Notes: generated by a model from the letters alone, not told the origin. A stretch of 64,000 bases of DNA from Pristionchus mayeri (GCA_036245805.1 BTRK01000006.1:26072365-26136364); one strand, 5' to 3'. Counted from the stretch's first letter, positions 50,401-61,007 are shown. A program made the numbers and translations.

Positions 50401-53400
50401 AGAACAGCAATTAGCTCTAGCTGAATCTGCAAAACAAATGCAAGATCACACAATATATACGGTCAGTGAAAGAATGCATACTTTTGTGCAATCTGCTTTT
50501 ATGCTCATCCTCCCATCGTCTCTAAGCATTCGTTGGTACCGTTCTGAAATATAATAATTCCTTTGATTAATTGTAGCCATCAAAAGTAAGCAAACTTTCA
50601 CCTTATCTAAATTCTTCAAATTGCATTTCCGCAATGTATGGTCTAGCAAGACAAACCGTGGTAAAGACAACGTTCACTTACGATCAGAAAGTTGGAATTT
50701 GAGATAGCTGAGGACGGGCTTCGTCACTTCGATTATTTTATCTACTGTGGTCTGCAAAAAAAATATAGCCAAAGGAGAGAACTCATTGTCTCAAGCTTGC
50801 ATTACTGAGTCATGCCAGCTTAACAAATGAAACATTGTATTTACAATCTTCTCCGACAGGATCTTCTTTGCGTTAGGGGGGAAGAGTCCCAGCTCGAGCA
50901 TTTGTTCAACCAATTCTTTCACTGCACTGCGGCGAGCCGTACTGCAAGAAAATAGCGTACCAATATTATTTCCATCATGATTGTACCAGGGAAAACAAAC
51001 TAAATCATTCTCCCCGAAATCACCACAGAATCAGCATGGCGTAATAGGGATGGCAATTCGGTTCGGTGAATGTATTATCCATTATCAAATGGATAATCCA
51101 AACGGCCACGAAACGCGCGCGATGCACTAAAAGAAATATCACGATTCTCACGAGAGAATCGAGCTAGAATCGACTTAATTGGGAATGGAGGGAGACTCTT
51201 GAAATGAGTTCTAGTCGGGTTAAGGCATCCTGAGGCATACCTAACTACCCCCATATGATTTTTGTGTCCCTACCTCAACATTTTGACCTACCAAATTTGA
51301 AAAATGAAACTCACTTTTCAAGGGCATGTCATATACAATACGAAAGAGCATGAAAAGTTGTGCCTAAGACTTGGTGTAAGAATTGGTGCATTCTAGCACA
51401 AGATAACGCATGATAAGTGCGTTTTCGAGCAGTTTTCGGCATTTTATGCAGTTTTTGGCAGTGTAGGAATAATTTCTGCAAAAAGCTTTTGCGGCCAGTC
51501 GATGCAGAATTCAATTCTCTATCGATCTTTTTATTTCATCTTATAAACAAAACCTCAGAATTTGCCAAACAGCGTGATTTGCCTCATGCATTCGCCTACT
51601 CAGGTTCAAATCCGGTCCGATGCATTGATGAATTATCCGGTTTTACACCCGGCCACACTGTAAATCAGCTCACAGGCGACCTAGAAAGAAGGCAAAGTGC
51701 TTCAAATGCGCGGAAAATTATTTCCAGTAACTTTTGTGTTGAAACCTAATTTGTACGGATGCAATTTAAGACGTTGCGAAAATAAATATAGTTTTTAACC
51801 ACTCAAAAAATTTTTTGACCATCAAGGAGTGAAAAACTACAAAATTAAAAAAAAAATCGTGATACGCGTGTTATATATACAAAGGTATGGTAGCGCTTAC
51901 TGGTAACAATGCATCAACTCGCAACTCCCTGGATGGAATGCCGAGGGAGCTGTGATTTGTTTCCGTTTTGTCGGTTTTCGTTTTGTCACCCTCCCGTGTT
52001 TCTAGTTCGCATCTTTCGTACCAATCTTGACTCTCGGTTACTCGCTTAGTGGAGCATGAATATTCTGAGGATCTGATCTAGATAGATCGATACTATAGTT
52101 CGATACAGTTCGAAAAATGAGCTGGGGTCACTCAGAGGTCAATTTTGTTCTATCTTTCACTGTTCTCGAGAAATCGGCACTTGAAGTGAGTGATGCCGAA
52201 ATGCTACCCGGAGTAGGAAGGTCCAAAATGATGTCTGCGCAATAAGACTTTGGGGAGTAGTCAAGCATGACCCAGGATGCCCAAAACCGGCAAGAACTCA
52301 CGAATTTCCCTTTTCCCTAACTCAGCTCGATTCTCTCATGAAAGGCGTGATATGGGCTATCCAAACCCGAATGGATTATCCAAAACAATAACTGATAGTA
52401 ATTTGGTAGTATGGTGGTGAGACTAGTTATTGCGTATGTTAGATTCAGTGAATACGATATCCAATCAAAATGTACGTAAAAATGAGCTCGCTGTCGTGAT
52501 TCACAGCTACGTCATTCCCAAGAAACGTTATTGGCCACATTGTATTGGTTAATAAAGAAAAGAATCGAAAACTACAATTTAGACCAGATTTCATTTTACA
52601 TCGTACTCTTCGGAACGCGCGGTGAAAAATTAGACTTCCAATCCAAATCTGTTGAAATTTTTTTTCGAACGATCAGGGTGAAGCTCTCACAAAAGTTCCC
52701 TTTTTTCGCAAACCACTCATTGTAAAGCTCTCGCTGAGCTGCATAGCTGTATCTAGTGTGAAAATGTCAGCAGCTGCTTTACCTACATTTTTGAGAAAGT
52801 TGACCTACAGTATATTGTAGCCAAAATCGACTTTCAGACAAAACCTAGATAGATGGATAGACCTCAGAATCCTTTGTTTGCGTTTGATAAATATAGAAAT
52901 ATAAGCCGATAGCAATAATAAGCGGAACGGATTATTTTCTTCCAATATACAATTCCACTTCTTGGTTCACTCAGGGAGGCCTTATGACGACCAAAATCAG
53001 TTAGAACTCATTTCACGATTTCCGCTCCATTCCCTAGCTGACATGTGAGCTCTATTCTCTCATGAGAGGCGTGATATGCAGACAAATGGAATATGCGAGA
53101 TTTGATAGAACAGCACAACAAATTGGACACTTACATTTCAGATTCGTGTTGACCCATCGAGCTGAGGAGGCAGATGGGAATGTCATCGTAGCGAAGATAG
53201 ACACGATAACCACCATATTCTTCCATCTCTTAAAACGAAATAAACAGCTTTTGAAATAAAATGGAAATAGTTTACAGTACCGGACAACAGTTTCGCAACA
53301 AATTTGTCATTGCCATAACTTCGTTCAAAATTGAGGTAGAGACTTATGGTTAGAAGCATTCGAGAGGTAAATATCAGGAGAAAAGTCATATGGTATATGG

Positions 53401-55472
53401 TCTGAAACACACTTATCGCGGGTTTCTGAATTTAATTTTCTGCATCAGAAATTTCATGTATTTTTTGAAACTCAGCCGAAAGTCGATGTTATATAGCACG
53501 AGCTGTGATGAAAGCATATCCATTGATGTTTACAATCCACTATCTGGCTTGCTCGTTGGACATCGGAAAGAGCTAACATATCGATATTCCGAGACCTCCG
53601 AGATGTGTTTGAATGGCTATATCTTCGCTCCCAGTTGAGCGATAGGGCCCCTATTTCGCAGCTACTATACAATAGTAATGTAGAAACATTATACCAAGTT
53701 TGATAGTGATCAGACAACAAATTGCAAAAATCGAAAAAATTTGGACATGCATTTTCATACACGTGGAAACAACCTTTAACGCTATCGATAAAATCCGATT
53801 TCTTGCAGCTTTATGCAGAATCTATTAATGAATAAGTGTGCGAAGTGACAAAGTGAGACGATTTGTCCAGCACATTTTACAGCCGGCCAAAGTCGTCAGA
53901 AATGATCCGTAGCGAAAGTCGACCTAGCATAACCGGAGTTTCTTTAAAATTGGCTCCAATTCAATAAGAAATGTGCATGTCTAGGACTTGCAAAGCTGAT
54001 AGGTTCGTTTTATGAGATTTCAATAAGATTCAATTTTGCCTTGTACCGCGTTTTAAGACTCTCTGTGGTTATTGGGACTATCTGACTCTCTGTGGTTATT
54101 GGGATGTAAAATGTGCTGGACAAATCGTCTCACTTTGCCATTTCGCAGACTTATTCATTAACAGATTCTGCATAAAGCTGCAAGAAATCGGATTTTCTCG
54201 ATAGCGTTAAAGGTTGTTTCCACGTGTATGAATATGCATGTAAATTTTTTTTCGATTTTTGCAATTTGTTGCCCGATCACTATCAAACATGGTAAGATGT
54301 TTCTATATTACTAGTGTATAGTAGCTGCGAAATTGGGGCCCTATCACTCAACTGGGAGCGAAGATATAGCCGTTCAAACACATCTCGGAGGTCTCGGAAT
54401 ATCGATATATTAGCTCTTTCCGATGTGCAACGAGCAAGCAAGATAGTGGATTGTAAACATCAATGGTTATACTTTCATCACAGTTCGTGCGATATAACAT
54501 CGACTTTCGGCTGAGTTTCAAAAAATACATGAAATTTCTGATGCAGAAAATTAAATTCAGAATCCCGCGATAAGTGTGTTTCAGACCATATACCATATGA
54601 CTATTTTCTCCTGATATTTACCTCTCGAATGCTTCTAACCATAAGTCTCTACCTCAATTTTGAATGAAGTTATGACAATGACAAATTTGTTGCGAAACTT
54701 TTGTCCGGTACTGTAGTTGGGATTTTCCTACCCAACCATGACTACATAACAGTAATGTTATTCGAGAGCGTTCGTCCCTCGAGCGATTAATTATAGACGA
54801 GCGCTCAAGCGATCGTTTAAAAAATCGCTTGAGCGATTGCCTCTCGGCGAGCGCTCAAATGATTTTGGCATTATTTCTTCACTTTACACTGATTAAAATC
54901 ACTAGAGCGCCGCTCTCGCTCGAGCGAGTCCCCAAGGATGATCGTTCGAGCGATTGGCGCACGAGATCTCGTCCAAATAGACGGCTGGAACGACGAGCGC
55001 TCGAACAACACTACTACCTAGTACAATACCCCTCATGTTCTCACGCATATGTGAATAAATAGCTCCATTCCGAAAGGTGGCACCATGGAAAATAGGTGAA
55101 GCCCGTTTGAAAGCTGTTGTAGAATGTGAACTGTACGGAAACTCACGGACACTCCTCACGTTTAGCGTACTTTTCATCGCAAGTGCACATCGGTTAGCAA
55201 GTTTGAAGAATGAAAGTTTCACCTGTATGTATGCATGCTTGTTATGTAAACATAAAAAAAACGAAAAATAAAAGTGATACATCGGGTTCTCCTTGCTTGC
55301 TATGGACAGACTCCTTTGTACTATCTCCATCGAGTAATCCTTCCATCAATGGCTGATTCCCCCTCTCCCTCACTTCTCGGAGATCATCTTCAAGAACTAC
55401 TGACTTCACTGCAGAAGATATCAAATGAAGCGCTTCTAAATTTCTAAATTTCAACTTGAAAAAATCACTCAT
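35486..55472 (-). CDS. Gene U: protein with a duplicated exon module, family unknown
   Basis: Fifteen exons in continuous phase, about 525 residues: 55472-55322, 53228-53135, 50941-50845, 50751-50682, 50543-50482, 50426-50226, 50180-49991, 49821-49748, 49690-49591, 45738-45648, 45603-45507, 45459-45396, 45333-45263, 44335-44237 (GC donor), 35602-35486. Exons 2-6 and 10-14 are the same module twice: DDIPICLLSSMGQHESE matches DEVPIALLGSMGESEKL, then ELVEQMLELGLFPP matches ELMEQLCAWSLFPL. Exons 3 and 11 are each exactly 97 bases, and all phases agree. The middle (exons 6-8) is Ser/Pro/Ala-rich and looks disordered; the modules look helical. There is no signal peptide or membrane segment. The last exon (TSSSRIGGENGAIDS...) is joined across an 8.6-kb intron by phase only and is the least certain. 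I do not recognise the family. Confidence 0.75.
36730..38090. repeat. Foldback with a tRNA-like sequence in both arms
   Basis: Arms at about 36735-37426 and 37617-38085 are inverted copies, the left one carrying extra sequence. The centre (37430-37615) is a LINE reverse transcriptase fragment. In the left arm 37222-37300 has an A-box-like TTGGCGCAGCCGGTAGCG, a B-box-like sequence and a T run; the same unit appears on the minus strand at about 37817-37742 with GGATCGAACCC. The region 36160-36730 holds no gene. Confidence 0.75.
37798..40840. repeat. Nearly exact 1.52-kb tandem duplication
   Basis: 37798-39318 is repeated at 39319-40840. The junction at 39318 changes GTATGCAG, seen at the end of copy 2, into GTACCGGCTG, the start of the unit. 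The only difference I see is one more C in the poly-C run (38569 versus 40089). Each unit holds the foldback right arm, family F sequence and the start of a LINE reverse transcriptase. It is either very recent or an assembly artefact. Confidence 0.9.
38734..39124 (+). pseudogene. LINE reverse transcriptase fragment, first duplicate
   Basis: The 130-residue frame has CR1/Jockey-like RT motifs: QYGFRKKRS, then IYFDFAKAFDRVPH (motif A with catalytic Asp), then PVTSGVPQG (motif B). After the second motif B copy at about 39230 it ends at the duplication junction 39318, before the YADD motif. It is identical to 40256-40648. Confidence 0.9.
40256..41466 (+). pseudogene. LINE reverse transcriptase and C-terminal region, broken
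   Basis: Motif A (YFDFAKAFDRVPH) and motif B (SGVPQG) are followed by a diverged repeat of the last 50 residues, with a second SGVPQG, then MYADDIKIY (catalytic YADD) and the thumb-like region. A frame change lies between the two motif B copies (about 40620) and another near 41080 in an A/T-rich run. The tail (TYSMYIRPTLES to PHYFKI) ends at 41466. The endonuclease and the 5' half are absent. Several frame breaks make it inactive. Confidence 0.88.
41467..41850. repeat. Palindrome
   Basis: Arms 41470-41625 and 41680-41850 pair (CATGAAGGTATGTGC and its complement). It resembles the centre of the palindrome at 25730-26425. Positions 41851-42230 hold no supported gene. Confidence 0.8.
42235..43482. 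repeat. Foldback element, family A, second copy
   Basis: Inverted arms about 42245-42655 and 42720-43300 share the same phrases as 58187-59636. The right end reaches CTTTCCGGCTCTTCTGTA near 43480, while the left end is truncated. A run of about 22 C at 42832-42853 and a G/C-rich hairpin interrupt the right arm. Confidence 0.85.
43490..43985. repeat. Family F arms
   Basis: A full family F unit (43495-43765) ending at GAATCGAGCT-type sequence and TCTCATGAGAGGCGTGATAT is followed by a partial second unit (43855-43980). Other units lie at 38470-38690, 39990-40215, 51140-51260, 52085-52352 and 52980-53080. 43986-44236 is intron sequence of gene U. Confidence 0.8.
44530..44885. repeat. Palindrome, family C
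   Basis: Arms meet near 44700 and contain CAACTCCCAAGTCGCAGCG and its complement. The outer ends carry a run of G (about 44538) and the matching run of C (about 44869). Confidence 0.9.
46130..46215 (-). repeat. tRNA-like sequence
   Basis: On the minus strand GCGGGTTCGAACACC resembles a tRNA T-arm with B box, preceded about 60 bases earlier by CTCCTAGGCCGAGG, a poor A box. No T run follows at the right distance. It is probably a tRNA-derived repeat. 45739-46130 and 46216-46630 show no gene. Confidence 0.4.
46640..46995. repeat. MITE, family D relative
   Basis: It has GGGTTA/TAACCC-rich ends, a central inverted pair around 46790-46850 (CTCTCTGCGCTCTCTCC), and an end ACCACCCTA like other family D copies. 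The left end is not sharp. Confidence 0.55.
47340..49515. repeat. Very large foldback with tRNA-like arms, interior holding a SINE
   Basis: Arms about 47340-47935 and 48895-49515 are inverted copies with small differences. Each has a tRNA 3'-half (GCGGGTTCGATTCCGCC at 47777-47793 in the left arm) followed by TTTTTT. The interior carries the SINE at 48070-48328. The element lies in the 3.9-kb intron of gene U. Confidence 0.85.
48070..48328 (+). mobile_element. tRNA-derived SINE
   Basis: GTGGTGTGAGGCGCC (A-box-like) and GAGTTCGATCCCC (B box, about 48108-48120) form a tRNA-like head. A tRNA-unrelated body follows, and the tail is short tandem CCTTTA repeats at about 48305-48326. This is the classic SINE layout; its partner LINE is not identified. 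Confidence 0.75.
51140..52600. repeat. Intron of gene U filled with family F, C and L pieces
   Basis: Family F pieces lie at 51140-51260 and 52085-52352, a family C arm at 51890-52010 and dispersed family L at 52445-52600 (also at 14295-14450). 51590-51640 contains a weak B-box-like sequence AGGTTCAAATCCGG. 52600-52980 has an arm related to 26190-26290. No coding exon is evident on either strand between 50942 and 53134. Confidence 0.65.
53275..54713. mobile_element. Foldback transposon, 1439 bases, TA target
   Basis: Ends CAGTACCGGACAACAGTTTC and the complementary CCGGTACTG are flanked by TA at 53273-53274 and 54714-54715. Nearly the whole element is inverted repeat. It carries no transposase; the frames are mirror images. 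It sits in intron 1 of gene U, 46 bases from the acceptor of exon 2. It resembles 58187-59636 in design (CAGTA ends, TA, about 1.44 kb) but not in sequence. Confidence 0.92.
54740..55030. repeat. Repeat built of GAGCG/CGCTC palindromic motifs
   Basis: GAGCGCTCAAGCGATC, GAGCGATT and their complements occur about ten times, giving many alternative hairpins. It is a MITE-like unit in intron 1 of gene U. Confidence 0.65.
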
Positions 55473-55499
55473 TTTTATCCGTTCAATTGTTGATAATCG

Positions 55500-55930
55500 C
55501 TAGGGATGGAAACGATGACGAAATAACAATATCATCACGGGAGGAAGGCGGGTTACGAATCGCTATCCTCGTAGTAATATCGCTGCCTCACCCAGTCGCT
55601 CTCTCCAAGCTAACTCCGCCAACTTGACATCCCGCGCTCTCGCCCATTTCTAACCCGGCGCAAGTAGTGCGCGCGGCGAAAAGAAGAGCGAGGAGAGAAC
55701 GCGCGCGGATACATCGTAGCAATTGTGTCGGCACGGTTAGGTGACTCACACATTCTACTCAATCGGTTTCTCGGTCTCGCTATTCTTTCGTTCTCTTCGG
55801 TAATCATTCTTCATATCGAGTAAACGCATTCTACCACCCTACCCCGTAAAGCAATATCGCTATGAGGATAGCGATACCTCTACCCTCCCCTCCTCTCCAA
55901 GAGAGGTTGCGATATCGCTATCCCTCGGCC
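55500..55930. repeat. Possible MITE between gene U and exon X
   Basis: Inverted phrases CGCTATCCTCGTAGTAATAT and ATATCGCTATGAGGATAGCG (about 55561 and 55855) lie within GC-rich sequence, and outer GGGAT/ATCCC sequences may be the ends. Boundaries are uncertain. Confidence 0.4.
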
Positions 55931-55998
55931 TCAGCTGAGTTAACCCTGAGCTCAGGATAACAAATCCTTAACATCGAATCGCCAACCCTAATACTCAC

Positions 55999-56218
55999 CC
56001 GGCGGAATTTCGACTCCATCAATATTTTCTTCATCAACTTCGTTATCATCAAATCCATCATCGCAACCCTTCGTCCCTCCGTCTCTGCTCTTCCATTGTC
56101 CAATAGCATTGTAAGGCATATTAATCTGTAATAGCACGGTCTTCCACTCGCTCCCTTCCAGGGCACTTTTCCGGGAAAAACATACGGCTCTCTTTTCCGT
56201 ACGAGACACATTGAATCA
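55999..56218 (-). CDS. Isolated exon X, acidic, unknown
   Basis: A minus-strand open frame (SEWKTVLLQINMPYNAIGQW, then an Asp/Glu-rich end GVEIPPG) terminates at a good GTGAGT donor at 55998, in phase 1. No ATG or clear acceptor opens it. Part of it (56160-56215) recurs at 23412-23459 in the opposite orientation. It may be an exon of an otherwise lost gene; I do not recognise it. Confidence 0.35.
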
Positions 56219-56432
56219 GGGAATTTCTTGTAGTTTGTAGTCAACGGCGACGCGTGACCGCGTTGCGTATGACTTTTTCGTGAGCATTTATGGAGGCGCT
56301 TGTTTACAAATTGCGCAATTTACATTTAATAACATTACACAGATTTATGATAAATGTAAATCATCGATTTAAACTAAGAAAAATCATCGTGACGCAATAT
56401 GATGATATCGCTCCGCCCATTAGTCCCGCGAA

Positions 56433-56468
56433 AAAGCGCGCACATTTTTGGGAAATGTGCGCGCTTTT
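56433..56468. repeat. Perfect hairpin
   Basis: AAAAGCGCGCACATTT and its complement AAATGTGCGCGCTTTT surround about five bases. It lies downstream of gene T and could act in RNA processing, but nothing shows that. Confidence 0.8.
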
Positions 56469-56537
56469 GCAGAAGTGGGCATGCAAACAAAAGCGAGGTG
56501 AGGAATTCCCCACAATGAATGGCCGTGAATAGTAAAG

Positions 56538-56839
56538 CTAATATTTTAAATTAATGGTAAGGAAAGTAAGCAGGCGACATAGATAGTCCACTTTTGTAAA
56601 TTTTCCCATATCATATCCAATTTCAGCGAGGGAAGAGTCCACGGCCGAATCGATTCCGCCATTCTCGTTGATTCTCTGCAAAACGATCTTCCGTTGTGAC
56701 CACCTTAATATTTCTGCGCAAAGCCACGCCTCCCCAACTCTACCGACGCGTCTTCTTTAACACTTTTTCCATATTCCTTCTCTTTTAAGAATTTGAAATT
56801 CGAGCATGAAGCTAGCGTTGTGGTAGCTGACGTCTCCAT
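56538..56839 (-). CDS. Small gene T with a U-like last exon
   Basis: Exon 1 is 56839-56744 and exon 2 is 56675-56538, joined in phase 0 across a 68-base intron, giving 77 residues. The ATG follows directly after TTGTTCAG, which could be a trans-splice acceptor. Exon 2 begins RINENGGIDSAVDSS, resembling RIGGENGAIDSEKS in the last exon of gene U, with the same phase. It may be a short relative or the remnant of a longer copy upstream of U. Function unknown. Confidence 0.5.
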
Positions 56840-58186
56840 CTGAACAATTACGGCAAAAATAGAAAAAAATAAAGAAATTGCGAAATTTCAAAAATATTCA
56901 ATCAATTTGACTTCCGCTACCGTATTACAATTTCAAATTTTTAAAAGCGAGGGAATATGGAAACGGACTTGAATTTGTAAAATCAAATGCAGCTTTATCA
57001 TTTAAGAGAGACTCTGAGTAGATGAAGTTATGCTTGGCAAAGTAGGAAAAATGGAATTTGCCCTAAATGTGTATACGTGTAGTACTCGGTGAGCATAGCT
57101 CGGGCGTGACGTATTTAGTTTTCTAGATGGCGCGTTGCGAAGTGCGCGACACTTTAGTCCAAAAATGCAAATTTTCGAATTTTGCCATTTCGGAATGACT
57201 GATACCTCAAAAAATGCGCACTATTATGGTGAGTGTATATGCCAAGTTTCATAAGAAACCGATTTAAACTATTCGTGAAAAATCAAAAATTCGTCATATT
57301 TTTGTTAAAACTTCGTTAAAATAACACGTGTCTTCTGAGAGATCGCAGGTGGCCTTTTACAAAATGTTCAAAATGCTTTAATCTCAAAGCCACTTTGGTG
57401 GTAGATGCCCCTAAGGTCACATAAAATTTTGTGAAGACAGAATTCCGGACATCTCAAAACTGCCTAAAATGCGGCTCCGGCCATTTTGAAAATTGAAAAA
57501 TTCGTAATTTCTTTAAAAGTTGTGTAAAAAGGTCGTTCAAAAAAGCAAAATGTTCAACTCGTCGAGGCCAACAACTTTTATGTTGATCACTTTTACGATC
57601 GAAAAAGTATAATATATGAAAATGTGAAAAATCGAAAAAAATAATTATTTTTGGCCTGAAAATTGAATGCCCTGAAAAATAAAGTTCCACATCCCGTTGA
57701 GATCTCTACGGATTCTGAATCTACGTAGCTTTTTACTACGGTGAACTTATTTTCAGGAGATTTCATGATGGTATATTTCCTTTTTTATCGCCTCAAACAT
57801 GCTGAAACTCGTGTTTTCAAGCAAAAAAATTTCACTTTCTTATATTTAAGTAATCATCGCTCGGGGATATAATTTCTTTCAGTTTTCATTGTTTACTGAC
57901 CTATTTTTACAAATTTCCATTGAAAAAACCGGAGATTTCAAAACTTCAAAAAATAATAAAATTTGAGAAATTTGGTGAAAAATGTGATTTTGAGAAGTAT
58001 TGAAATCTTCGGTTTGTTCAATGGAAATTACAGAAAACGAGGGGTTAGAGATACGGCTTTCCAAGGTCCATTTTCGGACTCTACGTGAAAAGTTACCCCT
58101 AGGAACATCTTGAACTGAACATTTTATTTTTCGCTGTACGGCATATAGGTTGAATTGGTCAATTCTCTCTGATAGTCACTCATATA

Positions 58187-59636
58187 CAGTAGCGCCGGAA
58201 AGTATTCAAACGATTTGATTTTTTCATATAACTTTTTCTACAGTTGACTTAGCAAGTTGGATGTTCTAGCGCTATATATCAAACCCATCGAAGAATACGA
58301 TGCGAGTATTGCGTCATCACGTGCACCATAACGGATTGCGTAGTGATGACGCAATCGAATTTCACTTTTTCAAACAGGCGTTATTCTTATACAGAATTTT
58401 TCCAGCTTGTCAAACTTTCTGACGTTGGAGATAGGACTGAGGTCTATCCAGAATAAAAACTTGAAGTTGCTGCTCGGTCGCATATTGGCTGCAGCCTTGC
58501 TGCAAAATCGATGCCAAAAATTAAGATATCGGCTCCTAGTCAAGGTAGAGACTGTTTTAAGGCATCAAACTGATCGTCATCATGAGTCCAGATGATCCTG
58601 AGAATATGAAAACAATATCGCAATATTTGCCCTCAGGGCATGAAAAAATCACTTTTTCACATGACCACTTTTTGGAGATTCATAACTTTTCGGGAAATCT
58701 GTATAAAAATCTGGTTCTTGCTTAGACATGTTCAAAATGTCTTATATATATATGATTCCCAACTTTTTAGAGTGTTTGGATATCTTTCGTGCCCGCGGCG
58801 GGCGGTTTTCAGAGGTGCGCCATGGTCCTGAATGCATGACCCTTCGGAAACAAGTTTGTGGGAAAGTTAAGGAAATCAATTGGCATTGTGTGTGCATGTC
58901 GAACATGATCTGAAGAACCGATTTCCAACTTTTTGAAATGTGTTAATAACTTTGGGCACAGTTATAGAGAGAGTGCATACGAAAATAGCGAGTCGGGGAC
59001 TCGAAAGTGCCTCCGAAAACCGCCCTCAGCGGGCAGGAAAGATATCCAAACACTCTAAAAAGTTGGGAATCATATATATAAGAGATTTTGAACATGTCTA
59101 AGCGGCAATCAGATTTTTATACAGATTTCCCGAAAAGTTATGAATCTCCAAAAAGTGGTCATGTGAAAAAGTGATTTTTTCATGCCCTGAGGGCAAATAT
59201 TGAGATATTGTTTTCATATTCTCAGTATCATCTGGGCTCATGATGACGATCATTTTGATGCCTTGAAACAGTCTCTAGCTTGACTAGGGGCCGATATCTT
59301 AATTTTTGACATCGATTTTGCAGCTAGGCTGCAGCCAATATGCGACCGAGCAGCAACTTCAAATTTTTATTCTGGATAGACCCCGGTCCTATCTCCAACG
59401 TCAGAAAGTTTGACAAGCTGGAAAAATTCTGTTTAAGAATAACGCCTGTTTGAAAAAGTGAAATTCAATTGCGTCATCACTACGCAATCCGTTATGGTGC
59501 ACGTGATGACGCAATACTCACATCGTATTCTTCGATGGGTTTGATATATAGCGCTACAACATCTCACTTGCTAAGTCAACTGTAGAAAAAGTTATATGAA
59601 AAATTCAAATCGTATGAATACTTTCCGGCGCTACTG
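58187..59636. mobile_element. Complete foldback transposon, family A
   Basis: Ends CAGTAGCGCCGGAAAGTATT and its complement, flanked by TA (58185-58186, 59637-59638), bound 1450 bases made of two long inverted arms with a loop near 58900. There is no coding capacity beyond mirror frames. Truncated copies are at 151-987 and 42235-43482. Confidence 0.93.
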
Positions 59637-59673
59637 TACCAGCGTTTATTCGAATTTTACGCGACACGCGTGA

Positions 59674-60685
59674 TAATTCTTTCAGATGTTTAGGTAGTAA
59701 CACTTTTTATTTGTGAATCGTATAGCTCCAACTGAGAACTAGCTAATAGAAGAAAAAAATGAAAATTAAAAATAGACTTGGCGAGAATTTTGTGAATAAG
59801 CTCGATCAACTTGAAATAAAGTCAGTTCGTTATGAAGCAAGTGGCCTACCGTGCCCCGCAACAGAAACAGAGGGACAATGGTCTAGAGTTAGCCTACACA
59901 CAGTAGTCGATGAGAGAAATCTCTCAGCATCAATATAATTTCGAAATGCATCCGCACGCGCCAGTGCGCTGATGTTGAATATCTACCGTAATCTCTCGAT
60001 AATTTGTACCATTATATCATCGACTACTGTGTGTAGGCTAACTCTACAAGATTGTCCCGCTGATTCTCTTGCGGGGTACGGTAGGCAAACGGCTTCATCA
60101 CGAATTGACTTTATTTAAAGTTGATCGAGCCTACTCACAAAATTCTCACAGGCTATTTTTAATTTCCCTTGTTTTCTCCTATTAGCTAATGAGAAGTAGA
60201 CTTTGCAAAATAAGAGATGAGAGACTCTCGAGAGATCATTTCGAAAAATTCCCTCTCACTGAACGGTCTGATTCTCGGATAATTTTGAATACGAGACTCG
60301 CCTCTTGTCGAGAGCTCTCGCGAAACATTCAAATTAGTTCTTTCGACGAGAGTCGCGAAACGCTCGTTCATTTCTCCTCCAATATGAGTCGAGAGCGGCG
60401 AACGCGCGAAAGAATCGAGATATGTTTCAAACATAACTGTTAAACCGTTCTCGCTTTCGCGAAACAACAGCTCACGCGAGAGCTCTCGCCTCTTGATTGA
60501 GAGGCAAAAAGAGACTGACCAGCCTCTCGCTCGAATTGATCAAAATGAGAGGGATCTCAACCAAGAGTGAGAGGGAGTTTCGTGAAAAAAATCCCTCATT
60601 TAGCAAAGTCTAATGAGCAGTCGGAGCTATACGATTCATTAATAAAAAGTGTTAATACCCTACCATCTGAAAGAACTATTACCTA
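59674..60685. repeat. Palindrome I, right arm split by a MITE
   Basis: Arms about 59674-59890 and 60025-60197 plus 60613-60685 pair (GTAGCCTACACACAGTAGTC-type sequences). The family E MITE interrupts the right arm at a TA. Confidence 0.8.
60199..60610. mobile_element. Complete MITE, family E
   Basis: Ends GACTTTGCAAAATAAGAGAT and a complementary ATTTAGCAAAGTC flank 412 bases rich in GAGAG/CTCTC, with TA at 60197-60198 and 60611-60612. A fragment of the same family ends the LINE ORF1 at 22331. Confidence 0.9.
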
Positions 60686-60926
60686 ATTTTGACGATTTTT
60701 TCGCAAAATATGATGAATTTCCGAATTTTCACGAAGAGTTTAACAAGGGAAGGCTTAGCGATGTCTTTGGACTTTCGGAACGCGACCTAGTGGGATGGGT
60801 AGATACATGAATTCTAAGAGCTTCTGTAAAGTTCAATTTTGCTGAACGCCCTCAGGGCACGTAAAAAATCGATATTTGTGCCCGAGTTGTGGGTATGTGA
60901 ACCCTTCCAAGAGGCCTCACTGACAA

Positions 60927-61007
60927 GCATCGGTGGTTGAGTGGTAGAGAGTCAGGGCAGTAATCCTATGGACGTAGGTTCGACACCTCTCCGGTGAAAC
61001 TTTTTTT
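60927..61007 (+). repeat. tRNA-Gly-like sequence in a transposon arm
   Basis: GCATCGGTGGTTGAGTGGTA (A box) and GTAGGTTCGACACC (B box) end in CCGGTGA, which pairs with GCATCGG at six of seven positions, followed by seven T at 61001. The inverted twin is at about 62250-62180. The anticodon stem is poor, so a functional tRNA is unlikely. Confidence 0.7.

Noticed and set aside
53390..54596. Paired 66-96 residue frames that resemble each other
   Set aside because: They are the two arms of the foldback 53275-54713 read in both directions.
60927..61007. Functional tRNA-Gly gene
   Set aside because: The acceptor stem pairs well but the anticodon stem does not, and the sequence is part of a transposon arm present in inverted duplicate.
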